A stretch of 42,881 nt of DNA, from assembly GCA_022567295.1 (NCBI GenBank), contig JADFHE010000023.1:1-42881 (forward strand), given 5' to 3'. The translations under genes were made by a program, and so were the position numbers. Positions 7,770-16,600 of the stretch are shown in pieces. The stretch is from Pseudomonadota bacterium. Its GTDB lineage: Bacteria > Pseudomonadota > Gammaproteobacteria > Steroidobacterales > Woeseiaceae. The notes beneath the pieces were generated by a model. It made no database searches. It was given only the letters and a program-made list of their open reading frames with translations, and was not told where the DNA came from. Numbering within the stretch: the first letter of the stretch is position 1; the number at the start of each line of letters is the position of its first letter.

Positions 7770-8315
7770 CTACCAGATTTGGCTCTTCTTCTGTCGTGCT
7801 GAGCGACGTCGCATCCGTTGATGCAGCTGTTGTCGCTTTCGATCAATTCGGTCACGGCGAATGACCGCATCGACATTCTTTCCTTTGCCACTGTCAAAGT
7901 CGTCGCGAAACCGGCAAAAATCATCGTAGGCGATCCGTACGTGATGCAATTCACGCACCACGAGTTCAATGATGATGACGTCATCGAGATAACCAATAAC
8001 TGGAATGTCATCGGGCAGGATATCCTCGGGATCCGCAAAATAGACAAATGTTGCAAGCAGCCGCTCACGATAGGATTCCGGTAATTGCCATTCATCGTCA
8101 GTCAGCATGCTGATCAGCGATTCGAGCTCGGGAATTCGTTTACCGACGAAGTCAGGCAAAGGCTCATTCTGACGGATTTTATCGAGAACATCGTTTATCG
8201 CCTCGATAATCTCGGATTCTTCCGCGTGCCGCACAGCCTCACGAGACTGTTTCAGTGCTTTGCGAAAAAAATCGAGGTCGCGGTCGCTCAGTTCGAATGA
8301 GATTTTCATGGACAT
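7770..8315 (-). CDS. DUF1232 / YkvA-like protein
   Basis: A 181-residue protein of unknown function. Residues about 100–150 contain ADPEDILPDDIPVIGYLDD, the signature of the DUF1232 (YkvA) family, whose members are often short and weakly membrane-associated. The N-terminal 90 residues are acidic and probably helical. The C-terminal 40 residues are strongly basic (RRDRIDRKRQQLHQRMRRR) and look disordered, possibly nucleic-acid or membrane contacting. The start is ATG 8315, with a second ATG two codons later. It converges on fabH with a 21-nt gap. Confidence 0.75.
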   Translation of the reverse strand: MSMKISFELSDRDLDFFRKALKQSREAVRHAEESEIIEAINDVLDKIRQNEPLPDFVGKRIPELESLISMLTDDEWQLPESYRERLLATFVYFADPEDILPDDIPVIGYLDDVIIIELVVRELHHVRIAYDDFCRFRDDFDSGKGKNVDAVIRRDRIDRKRQQLHQRMRRRSARQKKSQIW

Positions 8316-8393
8316 ATGATCAGGCTACCGGGAAGTCACTAGATCGGTCAATGCACGATGGTTTACCATGTGCCTACGGGACAGGTCCGAAAT

Positions 8394-9050
8394 ATGAAAA
8401 CCAGACTCATTATCGGTAATAAGAACTATTCGTCATGGTCGCTGCGCGCATGGCTGCTGCTCAGGGAATCCGGAATTGAGTTCAGCGAGCATCGAATCGC
8501 GCTCGACATGCCTGCCTCAGCCAACGAAATAGCTGCGTTCTCGGCAGCAGGCCGCGTACCCGTCCTGCAGCTCGAGGATGTATCGGTCTGGGACACCATG
8601 GCGATTGCCGAGACTGTCGCTGAGCGATGGCCGGAAAAAAATCTGTGGCCGGCTGATAGCGCAGCACGGGCACATGCGCGAGCGGTCTGCGCAGAAATGC
8701 ATGCCGGGTTTCCGGTACTGAGAGAGCGTATGCCGATGAATTGTCGCGCTATGGGTCGCAAGGTGGCCTTGCCCGACGAACTGGGACAAGACATTGATCG
8801 CATTATCGCAATCTGGTCCGAGTGCTATCGCGAATACGGCGACCAGGGCGGCTGGTTATTTGGCGACTTTTCTGTTGCCGACGCGATGTTTGCGCCCGTA
8901 GTATTGCGCTTCAGAACGTATGGCATCAACCTCCCGGAATCTGCCGGCTTTTACCCGTGCCGCCTGCTCGAAAGTGAGGCGATGCAGGAATGGCTGGCTG
9001 CCGCCGAATCAGAAACTGAAGTCATCGACAGAGAAGAAATAGGCCAGTGA
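8394..9050 (+). CDS. Glutathione S-transferase family protein
   Basis: This 218-residue protein has a thioredoxin-fold N-terminus with GNKNYSSWSLRAWLLL, the glutathione-binding signature of a common proteobacterial GST group (Ser rather than Tyr or Cys as likely catalytic residue), then GRVPVLQLED and the helical C-terminal domain. Substrate unknown. ATG 8394 is chosen because AGGT lies just upstream; an in-frame ATG at 8358 would add 12 residues with no family resemblance. The stop overlaps the GTG start of the next gene, suggesting co-expression. Confidence 0.88.
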   Translation: MKTRLIIGNKNYSSWSLRAWLLLRESGIEFSEHRIALDMPASANEIAAFSAAGRVPVLQLEDVSVWDTMAIAETVAERWPEKNLWPADSAARAHARAVCAEMHAGFPVLRERMPMNCRAMGRKVALPDELGQDIDRIIAIWSECYREYGDQGGWLFGDFSVADAMFAPVVLRFRTYGINLPESAGFYPCRLLESEAMQEWLAAAESETEVIDREEIGQ

Positions 9051-10063
9051 AAAAACGCTTACCAGTCATCGCCCTGTCATTCGTCACATTGGCACCAGCC
9101 TATGCGGCGATTTATGACCTGCCGCCTGAAGGTCAGGATGTTGTGGGCGCTATCTCGACAGTTATCGCGACCTATGACGATACACTGGTCGATATCGCTC
9201 GGCGCCACGGCCTCGGTTATCAGGACATCGTTCGAGCCAACCCCGATATCAACGTTTGGCTGCCAGGTGAAGGTACGGAAATCGTGTTGCCCAATCGATT
9301 CGTATTGCCGCCCGGGGTTCGATCCGGACTGGTACTGAATCTCGCCGAGTACCGGATGTACTATTATCCGCAGCCGAAGGCCGGGGAAGCCGCGAAGGTG
9401 CATACCTATCCGATGAGTATTGGTCGCATGGACTGGGACACGCCGCTGGGGCTGACGCAAATCGTCGCCATGGCGAAAAACCCGACCTGGTACCCGCCAC
9501 AGTCGGTTCGTGACGAACACGCTGCCGACGGCGACCCACTGCCGCGTATCGTGCCGCCGGGCCCGGATAATCCACTGGGTACACGTGTGTTGCGACTCGG
9601 ACTACCGGGCTACCTGATACACGGCACGAATCGGCCAGCCGGCGTTGGGATGCGCGTTTCTCACGGCTGTGTGCGCATGTTCCCTGAGGACATCGAGTTT
9701 CTATTTGAGCGTATCAGCGTCAAGACAGCGGTGCGAATTATTGACATGCCCGTGAAGTTTGGTTGGGACGGTGATGCACTGGTGGCCGAAGTACACCCAT
9801 TGCTGGAGGTACCGCAACGCCTGCCCGAAGAAACGCCCGAGCATATTGAGGTACTCGATGCTGATGTGGAACTGCCGGACATTGAGTCGTTTAGCAAGAA
9901 TCCGCTGACACACGTCACCGAACAGTTCATTGCCACGACCGCTGAGCGTGCGGGACAGCTCGACTGGGACCTTATTAAGGCGCTGGTCGAACGTTCAGAC
10001 GGCGTTCCGGTGGTCGTTGGGATGAGCATAAAAAACGCCGCGACAAGCGCGGCGTCTGAATAG
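9047..10063 (+). CDS. L,D-transpeptidase (ErfK/YbiS type) with LysM domain
   Basis: A 338-residue periplasmic enzyme. Residues 1–20 form a signal peptide ending APAYA. A LysM-like domain follows (about 38–85; TLVDIARRHGLGYQDIVRANP), then a YkuD catalytic domain with HGTN (192–195) and SHGCVRM, giving catalytic Cys208 and the conserved His206. In E. coli the ErfK/YbiS/YcfS enzymes of this architecture attach Braun lipoprotein to peptidoglycan. An OprI/Lpp-type lipoprotein gene lies directly opposite downstream, making it the likely substrate; that pairing is inference. The start is GTG overlapping the GST stop. Its last codons coincide with a terminator serving the opposite strand. Confidence 0.92.
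   Translation: MKKRLPVIALSFVTLAPAYAAIYDLPPEGQDVVGAISTVIATYDDTLVDIARRHGLGYQDIVRANPDINVWLPGEGTEIVLPNRFVLPPGVRSGLVLNLAEYRMYYYPQPKAGEAAKVHTYPMSIGRMDWDTPLGLTQIVAMAKNPTWYPPQSVRDEHAADGDPLPRIVPPGPDNPLGTRVLRLGLPGYLIHGTNRPAGVGMRVSHGCVRMFPEDIEFLFERISVKTAVRIIDMPVKFGWDGDALVAEVHPLLEVPQRLPEETPEHIEVLDADVELPDIESFSKNPLTHVTEQFIATTAERAGQLDWDLIKALVERSDGVPVVVGMSIKNAATSAASE
10030..10055 (-). terminator. Rho-independent terminator of the lipoprotein gene
   Basis: On the minus strand an 8-bp perfect GC-rich stem (10035–10042 with 10048–10055) is followed by a run of T residues (10030–10035). It lies about 30 nt past the stop of the lipoprotein gene and inside the last codons of the L,D-transpeptidase gene, so it is read through as coding sequence on the other strand. 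Confidence 0.85.
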
Positions 10064-10084
10064 ATGTTTGTGAGTAGTCTTAGG

Positions 10085-10384
10085 CTACTTAGACATCGAT
10101 TTCTGGAACATGCGTTCCATGCTTTCGCGATTTGCTTCACAGCACGCTTGCGCTTCTGTTGCAGCAGACAATGCCTGATCGGCAGTGCTTTGTGCAGCGG
10201 CAGCAGCCTGAGCGGCGCGATCAGCAGATGCGCGTGCAGCTTCGGCAGATGAAGCGGCAGCGGCGGCATCAGCGGCGGCGCGATCAGCCGTAGCTTTAAC
10301 GTCGTCCAAACCTGTGGTGGCGCAGCCAGCGGCCATTGCTACGAAGAGCACGAGTGCGCTTGCTCTGAGTGCGGTCTTTTTCAT
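10085..10384 (-). CDS. OprI/Lpp-type alanine-zipper outer-membrane lipoprotein
   Basis: A 99-residue protein with an N-terminal signal and lipobox (MAAGC, lipidated Cys21). The mature part is an Ala-rich heptad helix that would form a trimeric coiled coil, ending in …MFQKSMSK with a terminal Lys, the residue joined to peptidoglycan in Lpp and OprI. A pair of cysteines (Cys81–Cys82) precedes the tail and is absent from classic E. coli Lpp. The promoter, ribosome site (AAGGGA) and terminator are all visible, giving a single-gene unit as expected for an abundant structural lipoprotein. It faces the L,D-transpeptidase gene. Confidence 0.88.
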   Translation of the reverse strand: MKKTALRASALVLFVAMAAGCATTGLDDVKATADRAAADAAAAASSAEAARASADRAAQAAAAAQSTADQALSAATEAQACCEANRESMERMFQKSMSK

Positions 10385-10425
10385 TTTGGATGGTCCCTTG
10401 AATAGTTGGATAAAATAGCAGTCGC

Positions 10426-10454
10426 ATTATTTCCCAATCCGCACGGCGCTGCAA
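10426..10454 (-). promoter_or_regulatory. Predicted sigma-70 promoter of the lipoprotein gene
   Basis: On the minus strand TTGCAG (10449–10454), a 17-nt spacer and AATAAT (10426–10431) fit a sigma-70 promoter, with start near 10419 and a leader of about 35 nt. Confidence 0.6.
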
Positions 10455-10495
10455 CGTTGAGCTGTTTTTATTCAATATTGTCGGTTTAGAGCGAC

Positions 10496-10630
10496 AGCGC
10501 TGGAGCGGTCCCTGACCGCGATATCTTTCAGCTTGTGCAGATGGGCAAAACTTTCTGCAGCCTGGCGGCTGCCGCTTCGCTCCCGTCGAGGGGACCGAGG
10601 TTTGCGGGCATGGCCCGCTCCCAGAGCGCT
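10496..10630. repeat. Paired REP-like palindromic element, second copy
   Basis: Two REP-like hairpins in opposite orientation (GCGGTC-CCT-GACCGC near 10505–10519 and GCGGGC-CAT-GCCCGC near 10603–10617) are bounded on each side by AGCGCT. Read on the minus strand, the interior (ACCTCGGTCCC, TCGACGGGAGCG, GCCGCCAGGCTGC) matches the left core of the element at 4105–4223. The right half of the core has diverged and lacks the GGGCATAAA box. It fills most of the lipoprotein–lexA intergenic space and ends about 30 bp before the lexA –10 box. Confidence 0.75.
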
Positions 10631-10663
10631 TCAAACAGGGCTTGCACTGCTCAAAGTACTGTA

Positions 10664-10693
10664 TATAATCCCATGTACTGTGAATGTATACAG
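10664..10693 (+). promoter_or_regulatory. lexA –10 box and consensus SOS operator
   Basis: A perfect TATAAT (10664–10669) is followed by CTGTGAATGTATACAG (10678–10693), which fits the CTGT-N8-ACAG LexA box exactly. The operator covers the predicted transcription start and early transcribed bases, so LexA binding would block its own gene and the imuA–imuB–dnaE2 genes behind it. The –35 region (TTGCAC, 16-nt spacer) is poor. A half-site CTGT at 10659–10662 overlaps the –10 box. Confidence 0.88.
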
Positions 10694-10704
10694 GAACAGC
10701 TGAA

Positions 10705-11322
10705 ATGCGCGAACTAACCCCAAGACAAAAGCAAATTCTTGAGCTTATTCAAGACTTTATCTACGAAACGGGCATGCCACCGACGCGTGCCGAGATTGCC
10801 GCCGAGTTTGGTTTCAAATCGGCCAACGCTGCTGAGGAACACTTGCGGGCGTTGCAGCGCAAAGGTGTGCTGGATTTGGTGCCCGGCGTTTCGCGTGGCA
10901 TTCAGCTGAAAGATTCTCTGCGTGATCAGATGGGGTTGCCGCTTGTTGGTCAGGTCGCAGCCGGCAGACCCATCCTCGCAGAGGAGCATATCGAGACGCA
11001 TTACAGAATTGATCCGCAGCTGTTCAACCCCAAACCGCATTACCTGTTGCGCGTACACGGCATGAGTATGAAGAATGCCGGCATACTCGATGGCGATCTT
11101 GTTGCCGTACATCGCACACCTGAGGTTCGCAGCCGGCAGATCATTGTTGCGCGTCTTGATGATGAAGTGACGGTCAAGCGTTACCGGCAAAACGGGTCAA
11201 TCGTATCGCTGTTGCCGGAAAACGAAGACTTTGAACCCATCGAAATTGACCTGAAAGAACAGGATCTCGTCATCGAAGGTGTCGTCGTCGGTGTTATTCG
11301 CGATGACATACGACAGTATTGA
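10705..11322 (+). CDS. lexA: LexA repressor
   Basis: LexA represses SOS genes and cleaves itself when RecA is activated by DNA damage. The 205-residue protein has the N-terminal winged helix ([21 protein letters not shown]), the Ala86–Gly87 cleavage site in VAAGRP, catalytic Ser121 in [10 protein letters not shown] and Lys158 in TVKRY. I choose ATG 10705, with AGGAA upstream; ATG 10684 lies inside the SOS operator and would remove the normal leader. It leads the mutasome cassette, with imuA 12 nt downstream. Confidence 0.97.
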   Translation: MRELTPRQKQILELIQDFIYETGMPPTRAEIAAEFGFKSANAAEEHLRALQRKGVLDLVPGVSRGIQLKDSLRDQMGLPLVGQVAAGRPILAEEHIETHYRIDPQLFNPKPHYLLRVHGMSMKNAGILDGDLVAVHRTPEVRSRQIIVARLDDEVTVKRYRQNGSIVSLLPENEDFEPIEIDLKEQDLVIEGVVVGVIRDDIRQY

Positions 11323-11334
11323 TGGGTTTGCCGC

Positions 11335-11970
11335 ATGAGTTTGGAGAAGCTACTGGAGAACCCGCGTGTCTGGCGGGGCAGCAGTCAGATCGACGCCCGG
11401 GCCAGGCTTGTCAGCGGTTATCCAGAACTCGATCGTTGCCTGCCCGGCGGTGGCTGGCCGCTTGAGGCACTAACTGAAATTCTGATCGGGCAATACGGCA
11501 TGGGTGAGCTGCGTTTATTGATGCCGGCACTGGCCCAACTCAGCGCCGAGGAAATACAAACCCACACTGGTGAGTACACAGAACCGGGCTGGATTGCCTG
11601 GGTAGCCCCTCCGTTTCAACCTTATGCGCCGGCATTGCAGCAATACGGTATTGATTTGTCACGCATGCTCATCGTACGACCGAAGGATGACAGCGAGTTA
11701 TTGTGGTCGGCTGAGCAGGCATTATCGTCGGGCACTTGTGCCGCCGTATTGTTGTGGCCCGACACACTCGATGACAAAGGCAGTCGACGTTTACAACTGG
11801 CGGCAGAAAAAGGGCACAGCTGGGCGATTGCATTTCGTCCGCTCGCAGCACGTCAACAACCCTCGGCGGCGGCGCTACGCCTGGAGTTGGAGTCCACGGG
11901 GCAGGGTACTCGTGTGCATATCTTGAAGAGTCGTGGTGGACGTCCGACTGTTTTAGATAGTCTTCTGTAG
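11335..11970 (+). CDS. imuA: Mutasome accessory protein ImuA
   Basis: A 211-residue RecA/SulA-like protein of the damage-induced mutagenesis cassette. It has the family opening (LDRCLPGGGWPLEALTEIL) and a degenerate P-loop (IGQYGMGEL) lacking the GKT of a working ATPase, as expected for ImuA. Experiments in Caulobacter, Mycobacterium and Myxococcus relatives show that ImuA-type proteins bring together ImuB and DnaE2. It lies between lexA and imuB and shares the SOS promoter. Confidence 0.9.
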   Translation: MSLEKLLENPRVWRGSSQIDARARLVSGYPELDRCLPGGGWPLEALTEILIGQYGMGELRLLMPALAQLSAEEIQTHTGEYTEPGWIAWVAPPFQPYAPALQQYGIDLSRMLIVRPKDDSELLWSAEQALSSGTCAAVLLWPDTLDDKGSRRLQLAAEKGHSWAIAFRPLAARQQPSAAALRLELESTGQGTRVHILKSRGGRPTVLDSLL

Positions 11971-11972
11971 CC

Positions 11973-13610
11973 ATGACGCGGGCATGGAAATCACCCGTCC
12001 CGGTACGGGACGCCGCCCCAACTTCCGCCGCAGAACAGCAAACATTACCGTTTGCGGAACCCGCACCACGAATAAAGCCATTATCCGTTACGCCAACGCC
12101 GGTCCGGCGGCTGTGGTTTTGTATCTGGTTACCCAATTTGCCGTTGGAAGCCTGCTCTGCAGCGGATGTCGCACCCGGAGGGCATAAAGCCGCGGGGGCG
12201 GCGGCCTCCTACAGGGCACTGGCCATCGTCGAAGAGCAGCACGGCATACACCGTGTACTGCAGGCTGATCCTGTTGCAGCAGCAGCGGGTGTTATGCCGG
12301 GTCAAACGGCTAATGCTGCACTCGCATTGTTACCGACACTCAGGCTTGAAGAACGCAGTCTTGTTCGCGAACAACAGGTGCTGGAAGCGCTGGCGACCTG
12401 GCTGGAGCGCTTTTCCTCGTTCGTCAGTATTGCCGGCAAGGACGTGTTGTTGCTGGAAATTGCCGGCAGTCTGCGGTTGTTTGGAGGACTTCCCAGCCTG
12501 CGGCGACAAGTATCGAAAGGTCTCGGTGTGCAGGGTTTTTCGGCAGCGATGGCAATCGCACCCACTCCGTTGGCTGCAACCTGGCTGGCAAAGGCCGGTC
12601 GTCGCACCTGTATACGCGCGGAGGAAAATCTTGGGCCCGCATTGCGTCAGTTACCGCTTGGCTGTCTGGACTGGCCGGCAGGTCAACGTGAATCCCTGAC
12701 GAGTATGGGCATCATCAATGTTGGCGATTGTTTACGTTTACCGCGCGAAGGTTTTGCGCGGCGTTTTGGTGCGGAGCGTTTACTCGAACTCGATCGTGCG
12801 CTCGGATACTTGCCGGACCCGCGCGATTCATGGCGCGCGCCTGAGCGTTTCTGTGCCGATTACGAGATGACCGAAGAACAATCAGATCGCGAGCTATTGT
12901 TGAATATCTGTCGTGAGTTGTTGTTATCTCACGAACAGTTTTTGCTGGCGCGTCAGCTTGGTACGCAACGATTGTGTTTCAGTTTTTTCCATATCAAAAG
13001 TACTGCGACAGAATTACGGCTAGGTTCGGCGTTTGCCGAACGAACTGCTGCACGCTGGTTTGATCTTCTTAAGATTCGTTTTGACGCTTTGCGTCTTCCG
13101 GAAGCTGTCATTGCCGTGCGTTTGCGCAGCGGCTTGTCACAGGCGTTGCAGGCTGAGACGGCACGGCTGTGCTTTCACAACAAAAGCGGAACGCAGCGGC
13201 GGCGTTACTCCATTGCACAACTGGCGGAGCGTCTTGTTGCGCGTATCGGAAGTCAGTCAGTGAATGCAATGACAATGGTGGCTGAACATCGTCCCGAATA
13301 TGCATGGGGTGTGCGGAATCCCTTGTCGGACTGGTCGGTCAGCACCTTGACTATCAGGGACTGCATCAAGCGTCCGTTATGGATGTTGCCAGAACCGGCT
13401 TTATTACCAACGGATCTCGGTTATCCACTACACAAAGGATGTCGGCTGACACTGCTGGATGGACCCGAACGGCTTGAGACCGGGTGGTGGGATGAACAAG
13501 GGATCTCCCGTGACTACTACACGGCGGTTAACGGCGCGGGCATACGCTTATGGGTATTTCGTAACCGGCAGCGAACACCGGACTGGTATCTGCATGGCAT
13601 CTTCGGGTAA
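11973..13610 (+). CDS. imuB: ImuB, inactive Y-family polymerase homologue
   Basis: A 545-residue DinB-like protein that in studied bacteria lacks polymerase activity and recruits DnaE2 to the sliding clamp. The N-terminus has the ImuB form LWFCIWLPNLPLEAC in place of the catalytic Asp-rich motif of Pol IV. Palm and fingers continue (ADPVAAAAGVMPGQTANAAL), then the little finger and a C-terminal domain ending in WYLHGIF, typical for ImuB. Residues 67–80 look foreign: they are encoded by a half copy of the dispersed palindromic element and interrupt the usual passage between ACSAAD and RALAIVEE. It starts 2 nt after imuA and overlaps dnaE2 by 17 nt. Confidence 0.92.
   Translation: MTRAWKSPVPVRDAAPTSAAEQQTLPFAEPAPRIKPLSVTPTPVRRLWFCIWLPNLPLEACSAADVAPGGHKAAGAAASYRALAIVEEQHGIHRVLQADPVAAAAGVMPGQTANAALALLPTLRLEERSLVREQQVLEALATWLERFSSFVSIAGKDVLLLEIAGSLRLFGGLPSLRRQVSKGLGVQGFSAAMAIAPTPLAATWLAKAGRRTCIRAEENLGPALRQLPLGCLDWPAGQRESLTSMGIINVGDCLRLPREGFARRFGAERLLELDRALGYLPDPRDSWRAPERFCADYEMTEEQSDRELLLNICRELLLSHEQFLLARQLGTQRLCFSFFHIKSTATELRLGSAFAERTAARWFDLLKIRFDALRLPEAVIAVRLRSGLSQALQAETARLCFHNKSGTQRRRYSIAQLAERLVARIGSQSVNAMTMVAEHRPEYAWGVRNPLSDWSVSTLTIRDCIKRPLWMLPEPALLPTDLGYPLHKGCRLTLLDGPERLETGWWDEQGISRDYYTAVNGAGIRLWVFRNRQRTPDWYLHGIFG
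12169..12212. repeat. Half copy of the palindromic element, in frame within imuB
   Basis: The sequence GCACCCGGAGGGCATAAA followed by a GC-rich stem and CTCCTAC matches the right half of the element at 4105–4223 (GCACCCAAAGGGCATAAA, GC-rich arm, CTCCTAC). About 42 bp, or 14 codons (ImuB residues 67–80), are added without a stop or frameshift. Confidence 0.75.
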
Positions 13611-16600
13611 GGAGCCTCTGGATACGAGTGTTCGCTATGCTGAGTTACACGCGCTGAGCAACTTTACATTCCTACGTGGTGCGTCCCATCCTGAGGAACT
13701 GGTCGAGACGGCGGCGGAACTCGGTTACGAAGCACTCGCCATTACCGATGAATGTTCGATGTCGGGCATCGTGCGTGCGCACACGGCTGCAAAGGAAGCT
13801 GGTCTCAAGAAACTGATCATTGGTTCCGAACTACGATTGCAGAGCGGCCGAAAATTGGTAGCGCTTGCTCAGAACATCAGCGGTTACGCCACACTTTGCC
13901 AACTCATATCCAATGCGCGCCGCAAAGCCGAGAAAGGGCTTTATGAACTGACACGACTTGATTTCGAGAACGGCCTGCCCGGTTGTCTCGTGTTATGGGT
14001 CCCGGATAACGATCTGGCGCTTGATGTGGAAGATCACTGGATACGTGAAACCTTTCGCGACCGTCTCTGGATCGCTGTTGAGTTGTTGGCCGATGGACGG
14101 CAACGGGAGCAGCTCGACAGGCTGCGCGAAGAGGGCCGACGTCTAAAACTGCCGTTGGTCGCAACCGGTGATGTTCACATGCACATCCGTCTGCGCCGCA
14201 TACTGCAGGACGCTGTGACCGCGATCCGTATTGGCGCAACGGTCGATAAAGCCGGGTTTGCGTTGTATGCCAATGGTGAGCGGCATTTACGCTCGCTTGC
14301 CGTGTTGGAGCGTATGTACCCACCGGACTTGCTTGCTGAGTCGGTACGCATTGCTGACAGCATCCATTTTTCTCTGGATGAATTGCGCTACGAATACCCC
14401 AATGAACTGGTGCCAGAGGGCGAAACATCTGGCACCTACCTTAAGAAGCTCACGGAGGAGGGAATGCAGCGGCGCTGGCCCGGCGGTGTTCCGGGCAAGG
14501 TGCTCACTCTTGTAGAACACGAACTGGAACTGATCGCTACGCTTCAATATGAATCGTATTTCTTAACGGTGTACGACATTGTTGCCTTTGCCCGGTCAAA
14601 GCACATTCTTTGTCAAGGACGGGGTTCGGCCGCGAATTCGGCCGTGTGTTTTTGTTTAGGCATTACCGAGGTCGATCCCGGGCGCATGTCAATGCTTATG
14701 GAGCGCTTCATCTCGAAAGAGCGCAACGAACCGCCCGATATCGATGTTGATTTCGAGCACGAACGTCGCGAAGAAGTTATTCAATACATCTACGCCAAGT
14801 ATGGCCGGGAACGGGCCGCACTGGTGGCCACGGTCATTACCTATCGTCCACGCAGTGCGTTGCGCGATATCGGCAAAGTGCTGGGTTTAAGCAAGCTGCA
14901 GATCAGCCGCCTTTCTCGTTCGATGCAGTGGTGGGATGGCTGCAAGGTTGATGACAGTCGCATTCTTGAAGCCGGACTTGACCCTGGCAGCCCGATTATC
15001 CGTCGGCTGTTATACCTGGTTCGCGAGATCATAGGATTTCCGCGACATCTTTCGCAGCATGTCGGCGGTTTTGTTATTTCCGACGCGCCGTTGTATGAAC
15101 TCGTGCCCATAGAGAATGCAGCGATGCCGGAGCGTACGATTATTCAATGGGAGAAGAACGATCTTGAAGACCTGGGACTCCTGAAGGTCGATGTGCTGGG
15201 TCTGGGTATCCTGACAGCAATTCGGCGCAGCTTTGATTTGATCCGCGATTTCGATGGCCGGGATTACACATTGGCGAGTGTGCCGGCAGAAGACCCGAAT
15301 GTGTACGACATGATTTGTGACGGCGATACGATGGGTGTGTTTCAAATCGAATCGCGCGCTCAGATGGCGATGTTGCCTAGACTCAAACCGCGTTGTTATT
15401 ACGATCTCGTCATCGAAGTCGCGATCATCCGGCCCGGCCCGATTCAGGGTGACATGGTGCATCCCTATCTGCGCCGCAGAAACGGTGAAGAGGCAGTTGA
15501 CTATCCCAGTGAGGAGGTTAAAGACGTACTGCAACGTACGCTGGGTGTGCCGATCTTTCAGGAACAGGTTATGCAGCTTGCTGTTGTTGCGGCCGGCTTT
15601 ACGCCCGGTGAAGCGGATCAATTGCGACGTGCGATGGCAGCCTGGAAACGGCGTGGTGGACTGGGTCCGTTTGAAGATAAGTTGATTTCCGGTATGCGCG
15701 AGCGTGGCTACGACGAGGGGTATGCGCGGCAGATATTTCATCAGATTGAAGGCTTCGGCGAATACGGTTTCCCTGAATCACATTCGGCCAGTTTCGCGTT
15801 GCTCGTTTATGTGTCGTGCTGGCTGAAGTGTCACACGCCCGCCGCATTTACATGTGCTTTGCTGAACAGCCAGCCGATGGGTTTTTATTCGGCTTCACAG
15901 CTTGTGCAGGACGTGCGGCGCCATGGCGTTCGGGTACGAGCTATCGATATCAATTGCAGTGAGTGGGATTGCAGTCTCGAAGCGGACGAGAACGGTGTCG
16001 CTGTCCTGCGGCTCGGCCTGCGCATGGTGAAGGGACTTTCCGAGGATGCGGGACAGAGAATTGTTGCCGAACGTGAACACGGTCAGTACGGAAAGGTTCA
16101 GAATTTACTTGAAAGGGCATGTCTCGGCCAACGCGAACTGGGCATGCTTGCCACATCGGGGGCACTACGTGCGCTATCCGGTGATCGGCACCGGGCCCGT
16201 TGGGCTGTCGCTGGCGCGGAGAAGCCGATGCCGCTATTTCGGTCCATGGAGCGCTATGAGGCAACACCACTCTTAAAGCGGCCGACTGAAGGGCAAAATA
16301 TCGTTGCGGACTATCAAAGCACCGGCCTGACGCTGGAGCGACATCCGATATGTTTGTTGCGCCGTCATCTGGATCGTTATGACTATGTGGCGGCTGGGCA
16401 GTTACCCAGCATGAGTAGCGGTCAGCGTATCAATGTGGCTGGGCTTGTCATCACCAAACAACGACCCGGAACAGCGAGCGGCGTCACGTTCGTGACACTG
16501 GAGGACGAGACCGGGCAGATCAATCTGATTGTCTGGAAAAAGATCGCCGAGGAGTATCGAGCGGCATTGTTAAATGCCCGCTTGCTCGGTATTGCAGGGG

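Noticed and set aside
13459-13593. N-terminal extension of DnaE2
   Set aside because: It lies inside imuB and adds residues not seen in DnaE2; ATG 13594 gives the normal PHP start.
15010-15741. A 243-codon open frame opposite dnaE2
   Set aside because: Falls entirely within the conserved polymerase domain; shadow frame.
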